The notes beneath the pieces are model-generated. The model ran no database searches. It was not told the origin of the DNA and saw only the letters and a list, made by a program, of their open reading frames with translations. DNA of 64,000 nucleotides, from assembly GCA_012295275.1 (NCBI GenBank), contig CM022673.1, positions 18,509,810 through 18,573,809 on the forward strand. The letters are read 5' to 3'. The position numbers and the translations under genes are program-made. Position 1 is the first letter of the stretch; each line of letters opens with the position of its first letter. Of this stretch, positions 35,215 to 47,199 are shown one piece after another. This DNA is from Chrysomallon squamiferum (lineage: Eukaryota; Mollusca; Gastropoda; Neomphalida; Peltospiridae).

Positions 35215-35400
35215 TTTTAAAAAAAAAAAAAAAACCCAGAAAAACTTGAGTACATATTTCATTGAAAATAAATATGAGGTCATCAAATTAATCACAGTAT
35301 AAAAACAAGGAAAAGCCTGTTTTTAAAAAACGAGTACATATTCCACTGAAAACATATATGAGGTCATAGAATTCATCATAGCATAAAAACAAATGGAACA
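35215..35400. repeat. ~95-bp minisatellite, two to three units
   Basis: The same family as 13440-13790, with TTTCATTGAAAATAAATATG and a poly(A)-CTTGAGTACATA spacer. Confidence 0.75.
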
Positions 35401-38400
35401 TATTTTCAACGCCTTGATGACAAACAGGAAACAGATTTCTATTAACAATACCTTATTTATAGTGTTTTTATTCTTAAGCGCTATTTTAAAATCCATATCT
35501 ATCATATCAGAGGTAAATTTTTCCAAAAGGTAATCCCAGGAACATAGAATCATTGGTGTTGCCAGAATGTTTCTGCTGTTGGAGTTTGAGATAAGTTAGA
35601 AATTAAAATTGTATATATTAAATTTACAGTAAATATTTCTACATTAATGAATTCTGGGTTATTTAGTAACAGACTCAGCCTATGTAATGCTTTAACTTCT
35701 GTTTTAATTGCGGTGATCCATTCTTGAGGAAGAGAAGTTAATATTAATTTATAAGCATATGAAATCTGTGAAAAAAAGTAAGTCATCAAATGTCTTTTGA
35801 ACGATTTCAACTATTGCTGATATGTTAAGGAACCCTATAATAAATCCATATCTAATATCAGTGACAGTTATTTTACAATCAAAGAAAAAATCAAAATAAC
35901 ATTTTATTGTCATGATTCATAAAAGGATTATGAAATAACGGTTGTGTTACTATTTGAATCGTTGGGGCGTTTGTATGATAAGCAAACTCTCAATTAATCA
36001 TCAACAGACTGAAGATTTTTTTTTTTTTTTTTCGCACTTGGTGTTGGTGAGTGTGAAAAATCCTAATTCGCATAAATATGATATTGAAAATTGCAGTAAA
36101 ATGGCTAAAGCTTTTTCGGATATTGACTGGTATTCTTCTCTGATTGAAATCCAAAACTTTTCTAGACTATATTCCTTATATTTAATCTTCAGTCTACCAT
36201 CGGTGCATACAGCTCTAGTTCTTCTTCTTCGGTTAATGTTAAACTAGCATCATCTGAAATTTCTATGAGTGGATTTCGAACCCAAGCGTATTGTTCAGTG
36301 ATGGAAAATAATAATTACTGGTCTTGTTTTTATATAATTTACAAACTCAGCAGCTTGATTCAACACTTCTCTTAATTGTTTTGCGATTAGTGCTTTTCTA
36401 TGAAGAAAGCAGCGAGTTATGACGAAATTTTCATTTTTTTTTTTTACAAAGAATGTAAGGCCCTTAATGCAGCCTACCATTGATGGAGCTCCATCTGTGC
36501 AAATGCCGACACACAACTTCCATGCTATTTGCCATTTGTACAGATAATTATTCAAAATATTGAAAACATCTTCGCCCTTAATTCTTTGCAAAAAAGAAAC
36601 TGATTTACAGTTTGAACGTCATCAATAAAATGAATAAATGCTGAGAGCTGCGCTTTGTTGGCATTGTCTGTTGACTCATCAATTTGTATTGCAAAATCTG
36701 AATACTGAAGTTTATTACAACAAACATTTTTCTCGATATTAGATGCCATATCTAGAATACGTCTGTGGACAGTATCGTTGGAAAGAGCGATCTTGTTTAT
36801 TTCATTTGCTGCTTCATCTCCTAGCATTGATTTCACAGTCTTCTTATGCGCAGGTAGAATGAGTGACTCGCCTAAAGTATGATCTTTCATATTTTGTGCT
36901 ATCAGCTACGAAACCTCGTAAGAAGCGATTTGAGCTTTTTCAGAAATCGTCATTATACTTTTGAAAGAGTTTCCTGCTATCGTCTGCTGTTCTATCAATC
37001 TTTTGAAATAACTTACAGATTTACCTTGTAAATGAGAGTGCTTGGTTTTAAAATACTTGCTCAGTTTACTAGGAACCAATGATCCGTTTCACATTTTACA
37101 TCCACATATTAAACATAGCGGCAAAGGATCATGTATGTTTCCAGTCCTATGAAAACCAAATCCTAAATAACTTTCATCGCATTTGAGGTAGACCGCGCTT
37201 TGGCTCTCTTACTGGAACATGTTCCGTTGTGTTCATGTCCGGAATAACATTCGAGTTTGTATTTTAGAAATGTTTTCATTTAAACGAGTTTACAACGTGT
37301 ATAAAATCTTCTTCCGGGCAACCGGCTATTTCTTGCTTGATATCTTTCCGCTCTTAACATAATAATAACGATATGCCATAAAAAAACCATTTTAATGCTG
37401 AAGTGTGGATATAATGTACTATAAATCAATTTTTTATCATCACAAATATCTACCTAGATCCTAGAATTTCGTGGGGCACACTGCACCCTTTGAGAATCAC
37501 TCATTTGAGTAATGCTTTCAGGAAAAAAAACCTTTCTCGACTGGAAACTATATTCCATGCGGATAATAATTCTGAATAAAAAGGATTAATTATTTTTAAT
37601 GCAGATTTATCATATAAAACTGAAAATACTGAATATGATAAATTCATATGTATGGGTTTTTTACGGAATTTTGTCACTGTAAATCTCCACACTGATTTAA
37701 ATTCTTTATCAAAATAATTTCATAATAATTTAATTCGGAAAGCAATCTTTCTTAAATCGAATATCTTGAATATTTAAACCTGATTTTTTCTTTCCATTCA
37801 TACTAGAATATTTAATTAAAGCTGGTTTCTTTTCGAACATAATCTTATTAAAACATTTCTGACTTACTTTCTTGACCCACTTGGTATATTGATCGCATTT
37901 ATCATATACCACAGTTCCATACTTACAGAAATATTCAGAACTGTTGCTTTTCCATTTAACGTCCATTTTCTTTGTTTCCATAGATTAATTAAATTGTTAA
38001 TGTTTTCTATTTTTCCTTTCCACTTAAGATTTTCATACATATATTTGACCCTAAATAAATACTTAACATTTAAACTCATTCCTTTTTAAACCTAAGTAGA
38101 TTATCTTGGACGGGCTGAAAGACATTTATTACAGATTGAATGTCGATTCTATCATTGTAGTATTGTCAGCATTCTGATATATTAATGAAGTACCGTTTTC
38201 CGATACTTTGATACACTGATGTTATCTTTACCTCTAATTAAAAGATTTAAAGGTTCAGCACTATTTCTTTTTCTTGATCTATTTTGATTAAGTAACCATC
38301 TTCATTTCTTAATTAAGTTAAATCTATTATATCTCTTATTGACATTAAATTATCTATTGTACGTATGACTTACAGGTCTGTACTTTTTTAGGTACTATTG

Positions 38401-38610
38401 TTTTCGTTTTTCTTGTCGAGTGGACTACTAATTCCTGTTTTCATACTATGTGATAACTGATTTTACTTTTTTATGCATTTTTATGAAATATTTGTTTTAG
38501 GACATCCCAGAATTTTGGAAAAAATTCAACTGCTAAACTATCAAGACCAGAAGATTTATTTTTATTCATGCTTTTCAGCATTTCTGTAATCTATCAATCT
38601 CTATACACGC
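35400..38610 (-). mobile_element. Non-LTR retrotransposon RT remnant (block 4), split by a hAT insertion
   Basis: LINE sequence at 35520-35955 (post-RT, including LPQEWITAIKTEVK) stops at ACTATTTGAAT and resumes at 37505 with TTTGAGTAATGCTTTCAGG. This joins as in the uninterrupted copy at 26065. Beyond it, 38079-37730 gives the best-preserved post-RT region: a thumb-like LINLWKQRKWTLNGKATVLN motif followed by a YGTVVYDKCDQ… segment and a K-SGLNIQDI motif. 38510-38570 encodes a decayed SPGLD-type RT block, and a CA microsatellite follows at 38600-38690. Confidence 0.75.
35955..37505 (-). mobile_element. hAT transposase relic, ZBED5-like
   Basis: The minus strand reads, with stops and frame changes: a BED-type zinc finger (YLGFGFHRTGN…LCLICG, then KYFKTKHSHL; about 37190-37020); the transposase core with FAIQIDESTDNANKAQLSAF (catalytic Asp region, 36890-36552); CVGICTDGAPSMVG and CFLHRKALIAK (36591-36295); and the hAT C-terminal dimerisation segment (ISYLCELGFFTLTN, then VDD-LRVCLS; about 36150-35960). 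About 200 residues between the KTRP motif and the dimerisation domain are missing. The right end reads AGTGATTCTCAAAGGGTGCA on the minus strand, similar to terminal repeats of Charlie-type hATs. The left terminal repeat is not found. It is inserted in a block 4 LINE remnant and is absent from the other copies. Confidence 0.8.
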
Positions 38611-39340
38611 ACACACACACACACATGTATACACAGACAGACAGACAGACACACACACAAACACACACATACACACACACACACACACACATCTTAGACT
38701 AGTAACCGTGGACACCAGTATTTTCTCTGTATAAGATTCAAATATGTCTTGAATTCGACTGTATTTTTAAAAAGATTATAATTTGAAGTTTTGGACGAAC
38801 TATCAACATTTTAAATACTGAGCTATGAGCCTTGTCTTAATGCATGGTTTTAACACAGAAGCACTAGTGATACCATTACACGGTAATAACCACACATATG
38901 TTCTGTCAACAGCATCGAGAATAGTTTTAACATGTACTATCTAACTTGACAATTAACTGAAATGTTGTTATTTTCTGCGTGAACCAATATCTTGCTCCCT
39001 AAGTACATTCCCCAGAACTAACTCAAAAGTAACATTAGAAAAGAAAAAACAGAGAAAACTAGGTTTTTTCCCTCTTATATTATGCTAACCAAAACAAATG
39101 ACGTTTATTTAGGCAAAATGACATTATAATAGCATTTGTTTATGCGTGCGTGCGTGCGTGATCGTTTAGGACATTATTTATTTATTTTTTAGAGAAAAAT
39201 TTTCAAAACTTAAATAAAGATTTGGCAAATCACCCTCATAAAAAAAAGGAAAGAAACATTAAATGTTGCAATTTATTTTATTTGAAATCACATTTTAGTT
39301 ATTTTGTTATTAGATTTACGGATTAAAATATGAGATAACT
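38610..39340. repeat. Duplicated AT-rich block
   Basis: No gene. 38820-39160 matches 48920-49260 (for example GCACTAGTGATACCATTACA). Confidence 0.6.
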
Positions 39341-39346
39341 AACTTC

Positions 39347-39550
39347 TTGTTTACGGTATCTAATCTGTTATTTCTGATATCGGATCTCAGGATGGGAATT
39401 TTGAAGGTCCGGTCCTACAACCCGTCAAATGCACGTATTTTTCATGAAGCTATTCATGACCCAGAGTTGCAGACAGACTGGACAGTTAACCGATTAGTAA
39501 ATTACAACAGAGAAGGAAAATTAGTTTCTGTAAATCTGGCTTCACTCTAA
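39347..39550 (+). other. Conserved block with intact 67-codon open frame
   Basis: The best-preserved of four copies. An acceptor-like TTTCTGATATCGGATCTCAG precedes a segment encoding RMGILKVRSYNPSNARIFHE, then EAIHDPELQTDWTVNRLVNY and NREGKLVSVNLASL, ending at TAA. Composition is protein-like, unlike the surroundings, but I do not recognise the family. The other copies (5340, 16640, 55490) are frameshifted or carry inserts after NREGK. It could be the last exon of a decayed + strand gene or part of a transposon. Confidence 0.35.
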
Positions 39551-40055
39551 ACTAAAAATTCATTCTTAGTTTCATTCATTGTAAATCGTCACAAATAACT
39601 GACCCGATTTGTACAAATTCAACTGTTAGTATTTTATGTATAACAACTTATTTAGTGATGAAATAATAAAGGTGTACATATTTAACAAAATCAATGTAAA
39701 TATTTCCATAATTTACCTTGCATAAGTTAAGTATAATCCACATCGAGCAGAGTGCTACGCTTCTTACTCTCGTGTAAAATAAGTGTAGAGCAAACTCACT
39801 GTTGTGTTGTTTGTGATTTGCTGATCACTTCACTGACTATATGATTTAAATTCTATGATATTTCCACCAATTTCGGAATAGAGTCATTTTATTTTATTAT
39901 TAGCTGTCTTATTTCTTCCTTGAAAATTGGTCGATTCAAATTAAAAATAAAAACAGCATATCATAGGTAACAATGAAAAAATTATATTGATTAATTATGT
40001 TAGTATTCTTGCTGCAGAACTCTGCTGCAAGTTTTGAATTCGTATTTGTTTTCTT

Positions 40056-40116
40056 CTAGCAAATACGGCCATTGCAGGTTCAAATCCACTTCTGGGGACA
40101 ACGTTTATCCAGGGTA
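40056..40116 (-). pseudogene. Galaxin-like gene, copy F (fragment)
   Basis: Only the end of the repeat exon survives: CNGRIC-stop (TAG at 40058-40056) joined by an internal deletion to a NVVPRSG-encoding piece. No acceptor or signal-peptide exon follows. The 5' flank runs straight into sequence that lies upstream of galaxin elsewhere, so both coding exons were largely deleted from this unit. The conserved 5' exon block is still present at 41135. Confidence 0.7.
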
Positions 40117-40499
40117 TTCAGGGTGGAGAATTTGATTGAATGCTTTAATGCTGTTAAAGCAAAACAAATACAGTATTAATGTATACATGCATCTGTATGT
40201 TATGAAATACATCCAGCTTCAAACGCATACATGATTTATTCAGTTTGATTAATTGATATAGACCTATCCTGTCTCAGTAATAACATCGAGTATAAACAAA
40301 CATCTATCCTTTTTTATGTGTAGTCAAATATCTATTCAGTTTTATGTTTTGACATATATATGTATACACACACTAATCAAACGTATATTTTGTTATAAAA
40401 GTTGACTTTTATTATTAATACATATATACACAGAGATATAGCTGTAAATATACCTACATTCATAGATTCAAAATCCTAAATACATATATGTATATGAAT

Positions 40500-40545
40500 G
40501 TACGTATGTATGTATGTATGTATGTATGTATGTATGTATGTATAT
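40500..40545. repeat. (GTAT)n microsatellite
   Basis: About ten GTAT units. Confidence 0.9.
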
Positions 40546-41134
40546 AACAAGTTCAGTTTTGTTCAGTCTTTAAACTGTCTTTAATTCGTTTCATATATGA
40601 TTGAGTTCCAGACGGAAAAGTTTTAAACCAGAATTTTAATGCTTCAAATAATTATCGGTACGCTATAAAATATGACAAGAATGAGTAAATTCAAACTGTG
40701 GCAGTAATTTATTATCGTGATTGTATGATACGTTTAATAGATAAATAACATATCAACAAAGAGTTCAGCTTGGGTTATTTAATAATATACAAACACATTC
40801 TGTAATCAAACAGACGAAAATAAAAACAACTAAATGAATTGCAATTACAACAGAATCGGTCAGTTGAAACATAAAAGTGTAAGCGCATCTATCTGTTGTT
40901 AAATATACCCACCTATTTAGCATGATTAACTGCTACATATATATGACAAGTGTAGACACAGACACACACACACACAGGGGAATATATTTATTACATTATA
41001 TAAAGTTTTCGGAGATCTATTAAAAGAGTAATCGTTCACAGGAGAATGAAAATAATTATGTTAATATACGTTTTAAGCTATGTTATGTATTAAACAGTGT
41101 GCCGTTGATGACAGAGATTACAATGGAAACTTAC

Positions 41135-41370
41135 CGCACCAAAGTAAGGGAGTAAGTATTTTACCAAATCCCGCTGCCAAACTTTTACCACAGCGTGGCA
41201 AAAATTTAAAGATTATCCTCCGTGACCTCAGTGTACATGAAAGGGAAGCGTCGGATATCTAAGCTCCAACTTGTCTCGTCGCTTGGGTTTCCTCTGTGCA
41301 CGCGAACAATTATTACATTCCCGCGGATGTCAATGAAAATTGCAGAAACAAAGAGTCGACCGAGCATATC
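41135..41370 (-). promoter_or_regulatory. Proposed galaxin 5' UTR exon, copy F
   Basis: The minus strand ends in TTTGGTGCG|GTAAGT with the donor intact (exon end 41135). It is similar to the block at 21692 over roughly 200 bases, including the CTCCAACTTGTCTCGTCG segment. Here it has no downstream coding exons, so it is a stranded 5' exon. Confidence 0.4.
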
Positions 41371-43471
41371 TTTTTTAGTATCATCTTTGCTTAATATTTT
41401 CCAAGTTTTATTAATAGAGACTAGACAAAAAAACAAATAAACAATGCGTGTGTAGGGTAGCGAGCATGTAACATTATTTTCATTTTATAATATGGGAGAT
41501 CTATTTATTTATTTTACTCTTCTTTTTACTGTTTTTCTTTTCATTTATGAAAGATAAGTCATTAATAAATACTTTTTTCACATAAAATAAAGAAAAAGAA
41601 AGGAAAAAAGAACAATAAATATAAATTCTTAGTAATAAATACAATGTGAAAAATAATTAAAAACCATTTTTAGTAAATAAATTTCTATCGATAAGATATT
41701 ATGTTACAGCTGAAACATAAACTGATCCATTTATTCTGCGACGTCCCGATACAAATCTAGTACATATAATAATCTCTACACTATCGTTGATGTGCACGTT
41801 AAAAAGTGTTACTGTTACAGCTGTTACTGTCATCTTATATTTCATGGAATACGGCCTAAGTGTAAATAAACTTCAGGTCAGCAGCTGTTGTTATGAATAT
41901 AGCGGTAACTAGTCTTAGTACATTTTTTATATTACAGATAATTTTAAAACAAAACACATCTATACAGATTAAAATTATATTTACAATAGTTTTTGAGCTT
42001 GTTTTAGTTTTCTACTATATCTTGCTGCTTCTGATAAGATCCATTAGTATTCTCAAAAGTTTGAATTGATTTAATATCTCAATTGTAGTTCGTAAGCTCG
42101 GTCAGGTAGGGTTTGTGCGTTAATCATCCGAAGTTCTGAAACTAGCTTGATTTAAATTCGAGTTTCAAGATCCATTAGTATATTCAAAAGTTTCAAGTAA
42201 TGGCATATCTACCAGTTTCATATCTACCGTTAAAGCCAAATATTAAGAAGGGGTTTTTTTTATGGTTTTTTTTTTTTTTTTTTTTTTTTTCCAGTTTTTA
42301 TTTGTATTTATTTGTATTTATTTATTTATTTTTTGATCAAGACAAGTTGAACAACAAATTTAATAGAAATATATTGAACTATTATAGAAACGTGTAATCT
42401 CAGGATTTCTCGGTATTTACTTTTACTAGCAAGTTTTAGTGACTACTTCTAATTACCTAGACATGATATTTCGTTTTATTATTCAGTGTTAATTTCACCT
42501 GTCCAAATAAAATAAAAGGCACCTTTTAACGACGTGAAATATGTGAGTTATTTGTCTTTCAGTTAAATTCTGTAAACTGTATACGTCACTCTGACATCTG
42601 GCATGAAACGTTATCATTCATATTAATAATTAAAGCATCTCTATACCACAGTATCAGTCTTTCATAGTTAAGTCCAAATTTTATAAACAGAATACTTTGC
42701 ATTCGTGATTTATGTTCCGTGAACATTTAAAACGTTAGTCTCTAGTCAGAAGTGTATCCACGATTTAAAGTTAAGGGGAACGAAAACATTAAAGGAGGCG
42801 CCATGACACGTACTAATTTATTTTAAACTCATTATACATTAGAATTGAAACTCAATTTGAAAAGATAGAAGACGAAAAAGAACTTAACCAAAAATATCGG
42901 TGTTTTTTAATTACTTTAATTTTAAACATAAAATGAAAACAAAACGAAGTAATGTGTAAAATATATGATGCAACTATAAGAGCGTCTTTAGTCTAAACTT
43001 CATTCCAGCATTATATATTACTTTACTGGATAGCAAAGATAAGCGAGTTTACATTTGTTTTAATAATAATTAAAAATAAAATATATAAGAAAAAAGATTC
43101 CAGTTTTATCGTATAAATGAAACTGAGCTTCATTACTGTTGAAAAGGCGTCCATGTTTGAGAATGTGTTCACTGGGAGCGATCGCTGACTTCCTCTCCCT
43201 CTAACTGCCGTCTCTAATGCATTACCTATAAGTGATTTATTTAGTATCACCCACTCCTGCACTGTTTTCATAACCGTAAGAAAAATCTTGACAGCGATAC
43301 AACTACATACTTTAAAAAGGTCAAGTTTACAAATTATTTATTTTAATTTTCTCTTCCTTTCTTTTTCAAAATTTATTGTAGCTCATAATATCCTGCAGTA
43401 ATGATAAACAGTGGCAAGATGTGATGAGAGCCATTGTTCTATTCCACGCTTGGCATTATGTTTAATCCATT

Positions 43472-43502
<31 letters not shown>

Positions 43503-44040
43503 TTAATTTTTTATTATTGTTATTATTATTATTATTACTGCCGTTTTTGAGGGTTTTGGGGGGTTTTTTTTATTACTTTTCAATTTTAGACAATATCAGA
43601 CAAAGAAATTGATAAGATATAATAATAATTTATATGTATTTGGAACACTACACAATTCTAACCGCTTGCTGTTTGAGTAAAATAAGTCATAAAATCATAG
43701 ATAATATTTTTAAAATCGATTTAGAACATTACAGAATTCAAGCGGCTCACTGAGTAAACTAAGTATGACAGTTCACTCAATGCTCGATTTAACGGTGTGA
43801 AAGGTATGAAATATTAACAATGGGGAATAATGTACAGAGTTAAATTTATTTTAAATCACAATGTCGAATAATGTACAGAATTATATTTACTTTTAATCGT
43901 ACAGTGACGCCACTGACAATGCAGAAAAAGTAAAAACACATTGCACAAATACATCATGATCATCCACGTGGCCACTATTAATTCGAGAGTGATCAAAAAG
44001 TGCAAATGTACTAATACATAACTTAACGTCTGGGCGTGCA
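41370..44040. repeat. Duplicated block right of the 5' exon (block 4)
   Basis: Collinear with 21930-23930 and 53270-54400. Contains T-runs (42260-42290) and TTTA/ATT runs (43470-43540) but no recognised gene. A short minus-strand open frame at 43271-43023 is slightly GC-richer (GAGCGATCGCTGACTTCC), but I cannot assign it. Confidence 0.6.
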
Positions 44041-45480
44041 TATGAGTTTGCTAGTTTTCAAGACCGACCTTTGCATCTTCCAAAGTTATCTAGTGGTTAG
44101 TATTTGCAAAGCCTATGTAGCCGGTGAAATAATAGAAGAAAAAAAAATTGAAAATAGAAATTTTAAACCTATTTATAGACAATTTTATAAAGGAACCAAA
44201 CTGCTGTTGGAACAAGATATGTCAGTTAAATTTCCATCAGAAGTAAAACGTTTACCATACTCCATGAAGTTTAGAACAGTTGAAGGGACAGAATATTTTT
44301 GTCTTTTAACTCAAAGTGTGATATAATTGTACGGCTGACAGTGATATACTCAAGGATGGCCCAAATATAACATGTCATTATTGAAAGAAAAAGGACATTT
44401 TGCAAGACATACCCTTAAACTTTTCTTTGTGAAAAGTGTGGGGAAAAGAAGATGAAAGTAAATGTTACGACAGCGATGACCAGAAAAACAGCGACAGTGA
44501 TAGTGACATTACGGATTGTTAACGAGAAGACAAAGAAGAGAAAAGAAAGTGGAGCAAAAAGCATCCACCAGATAAATACAACGGAAGTGAAAAAACAAGG
44601 AAAAACAAAAATCGCTAACTGGAGAGAAAACAGAAGAAAAAATGAAAACACAAGTGAGAAAAATATTGTGAAGGACGCCCAAAACGATCGAAACAGAAAA
44701 TAGTCAGCAGACAAATGTACGTCCATCTAGATTAATCAAGCGAGGACAATAAGAGAAAACAGATAACACAAGAAGAGACTAGCAGCGCGCGTGAAAAGTG
44801 TCAGAGAAAATATTAATAAAGCTATGCATGTGTATGATGAGATTATCAATATGCTATAGCATGTTTAAGAATTGAAAATATTTTTATAACTTTTCTAATT
44901 GTAATTATGATTTTCACTTTAAATAAAAAATGGATTATGGGATAAATTAAATTCAGTTTTTGCGACTTTTAAAAATAAGCATGCTAACATTATTTTTCAT
45001 CAGAAACATTTTGGAATAATGTCTTTATTGAGAGATATAAGCATTAATGGAAGGGAAATATATCTTATAACAAATGTCCAAATAAAAAAAAAGGTTATGG
45101 GAATACTGATATCAAAAGAACGTCCTTATAAGTTTAATTTTATTAGTTGCAACACTGAAGATAGGATTTTAAAAAATAATATTAATACAGATGGCGATGA
45201 ATATTAATTTCTAAATGTATATGCGCCAAATAATATTGAAGAAAGAATTATTGTTTAAAGAACTTTATAATTTTCAAGATTTTAGAAATACAATAATGGC
45301 AGAAAATTATAATGAAATTTTATATCCTACTTCAGATTTAGTTATTAATAATAAAACTTTGAGAATGAAATGTAGTAATGTTTTACAATGAGTTATTTGT
45401 AAATTATAATTTAGTTGATATTTGGCGATACAGAAATCTACATATCAGACAGTTTACTACATCTTAAGGATTGATTTACT
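44040..45480 (+). mobile_element. Non-LTR retrotransposon: ORF1 and APE endonuclease remnant (+ strand)
   Basis: 44100-44330 encodes an ORF1 segment with KFPSEVKRLPYSMKFRTVEG. Near 44330-44430 come two zinc-knuckle relics, the second reading CHY-KKKGHFARH. A Lys/Glu-rich tail follows (44452-44703). From about 44910 the ORF2 endonuclease starts: a decayed -NGL-DKL- motif, KHANIIFHQKHFG, MGILISKERPYKFNF and NVYAPNN motifs of APE-type endonucleases, then VNYNLVDIWRYRN near 45405. The catalytic Glu of the usual QETH motif is Lys here (HQKHF). The element ends at about 45480. Confidence 0.75.
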
Positions 45481-46060
45481 TTTAATTTCTAGAAATTTAA
45501 ATTATTTGTAAGTAATGTGTGTGTGTGTGTGTCCTGTATTTCTACTAGTGATTTAAGTTGAATTTGAAGTATTTCTGTTAAAGTATTTTTACTACAAAAT
45601 ATCATTTTTGTTATCTTATTTTTATTATCTTGTTTGAAATATACTGACTATTACTATCATTCTTCAAGAGGATATTTATATTTTAAATCATTATCTTTAA
45701 AGTGATAAAAATATTGTTTTCTACATATTTGTTAAAAAATGTTCCCAGTTCGTTTGGATAGAGTTTCAAAGTATTTTCGCGTAAATAATTTAAAAGAATT
45801 AATTATCTTGATTTTTTAATCGTTTCAGTTCTCCTATTACTCTCATCTTGAAGTCTGTCACTCTTTATGTAGAAAGTATTATGTTTAAGAATATTCTAGA
45901 GCTATTTTCAATCTTGAAATGACAGCCGAAAAGAACCAATCTCTTTAAAAAAAATCCAAGATAAAGCTTGTTTTAAAACATTTGAGTATATTTAAACAAA
46001 TGAAAACAAAAGAAGCATATCTTCTACATCCTCGTAACAAAGAGCACGCAGATTTGTGTT
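45480..46060. repeat. Duplicated AT-rich block with GT run
   Basis: 45490-45530 matches 13030-13080, and 45640-45930 matches 25060-25370 (CTTCAAGAG-ATATTT…GTTTCAAAGTATTTT). No gene. Confidence 0.6.
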
Positions 46061-47100
46061 GCCGGTATGTTCCCAAAACTTGCAGTCTCCAGATTAGGTA
46101 AGCTGTGAGGTGTTCTAATCCGCTTCCAGAAATGGGAAAATTGGCGTCAGCAATTAAGGCCGATTTAGTGTATAGAGTCTTTAAAACTGACATTTTTGTT
46201 AACTTTTGAGTTTATCTGTATTTGAATTATTAAAAGGAGCATACGGTAGGTAATACTGCTTTCGTTGTTATTACACTGGAAATGTTATAAATAATATAAT
46301 ATAAACAATGCCAGCTAAAAGTCACTTAATGTTTTATAATTATAATTCTGTTTATAATTATTGTTAGAATTTCTGTTTATTATTATTATTATTATTATTT
46401 TAATTTCTGCAACATCTGATGGTTTTCTGTTAAAGCATAGTCTGAGGTTTACAGTTATAATCCTAGGATGTGTCAATTACTTACAGTGACAAATAATTCT
46501 TCATCATTATCATCATCTTCATCTTCACACAATTTATTTTCAAACTTAAAAAGACCTGTCAGCAAATAAAATATACTTTACGTTCACAAGTGTTACACTG
46601 TTCATATTTCTGCTGGTTTGTTCCCAAAACTGGCAGCTTCCAGATTATGTAAGCGGTGATGTGTTCTAATCTGCTTCCAGAAATGGGAAAACTGGCGTGA
46701 GCAGTTAAGGCCAATTTAGACGCATGGGGATAACGAGATGTGTGAAGAACAGAGGGGGCGATTAACGAGATTAACCTTAATGAGCAGTGAAGAACAGAGG
46801 TGAGCTGGAACAGAGACTGCAAGAAAATTAATGTTCCCGGCTTCCTACTTGTCGGCTTGCGGTGGAGTGTTTTCTGGGACATTTCGTGTGTAAAGTGTGA
46901 CTGAATGTGCCTTCAAACTGTGGACAAAATACTGTTTAACAAAATTACATCAGTTAAGGTGATGGCCATGAATTAAGGTGACGGAACACCAGTTAGTAAC
47001 GGTGAGCAATAAATGGAACAACTGGCGTGTCCAATTAAGATGTGTTATAATCTCACTGCCGGATTCGGGAGTGCCAGAATCGGGAATAAACTGTATTGAC
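46060..47100. mobile_element. Composite repeat: two ~95-bp direct repeats flanking an inverted W segment, plus a fold-back element
   Basis: 46066-46165 and 46618-46712 are direct repeats (TGTTCCCAAAACT…TTCCAGAAATGGGAAAA). Between them, 46165-46610 is the reverse complement of 31794-32225. From 46618 the sequence continues to 47095, whose right end (GCCGGATTCGGGAGTGCCAG…) is an inverted, diverged version of the repeat at 46618. The 46618-47095 piece therefore looks like a ~480-bp element with long terminal inverted repeats. No transposase is encoded. Confidence 0.45.
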
Positions 47101-47199
47101 AATACCATATTTATACAGCTTTTCATGTGTGTGTGTGTGTGTGTGTGTGTGTCTGATGTTTTATCCATGTAAAGTAATGTTTTCTAAAAGGAAATCCAG

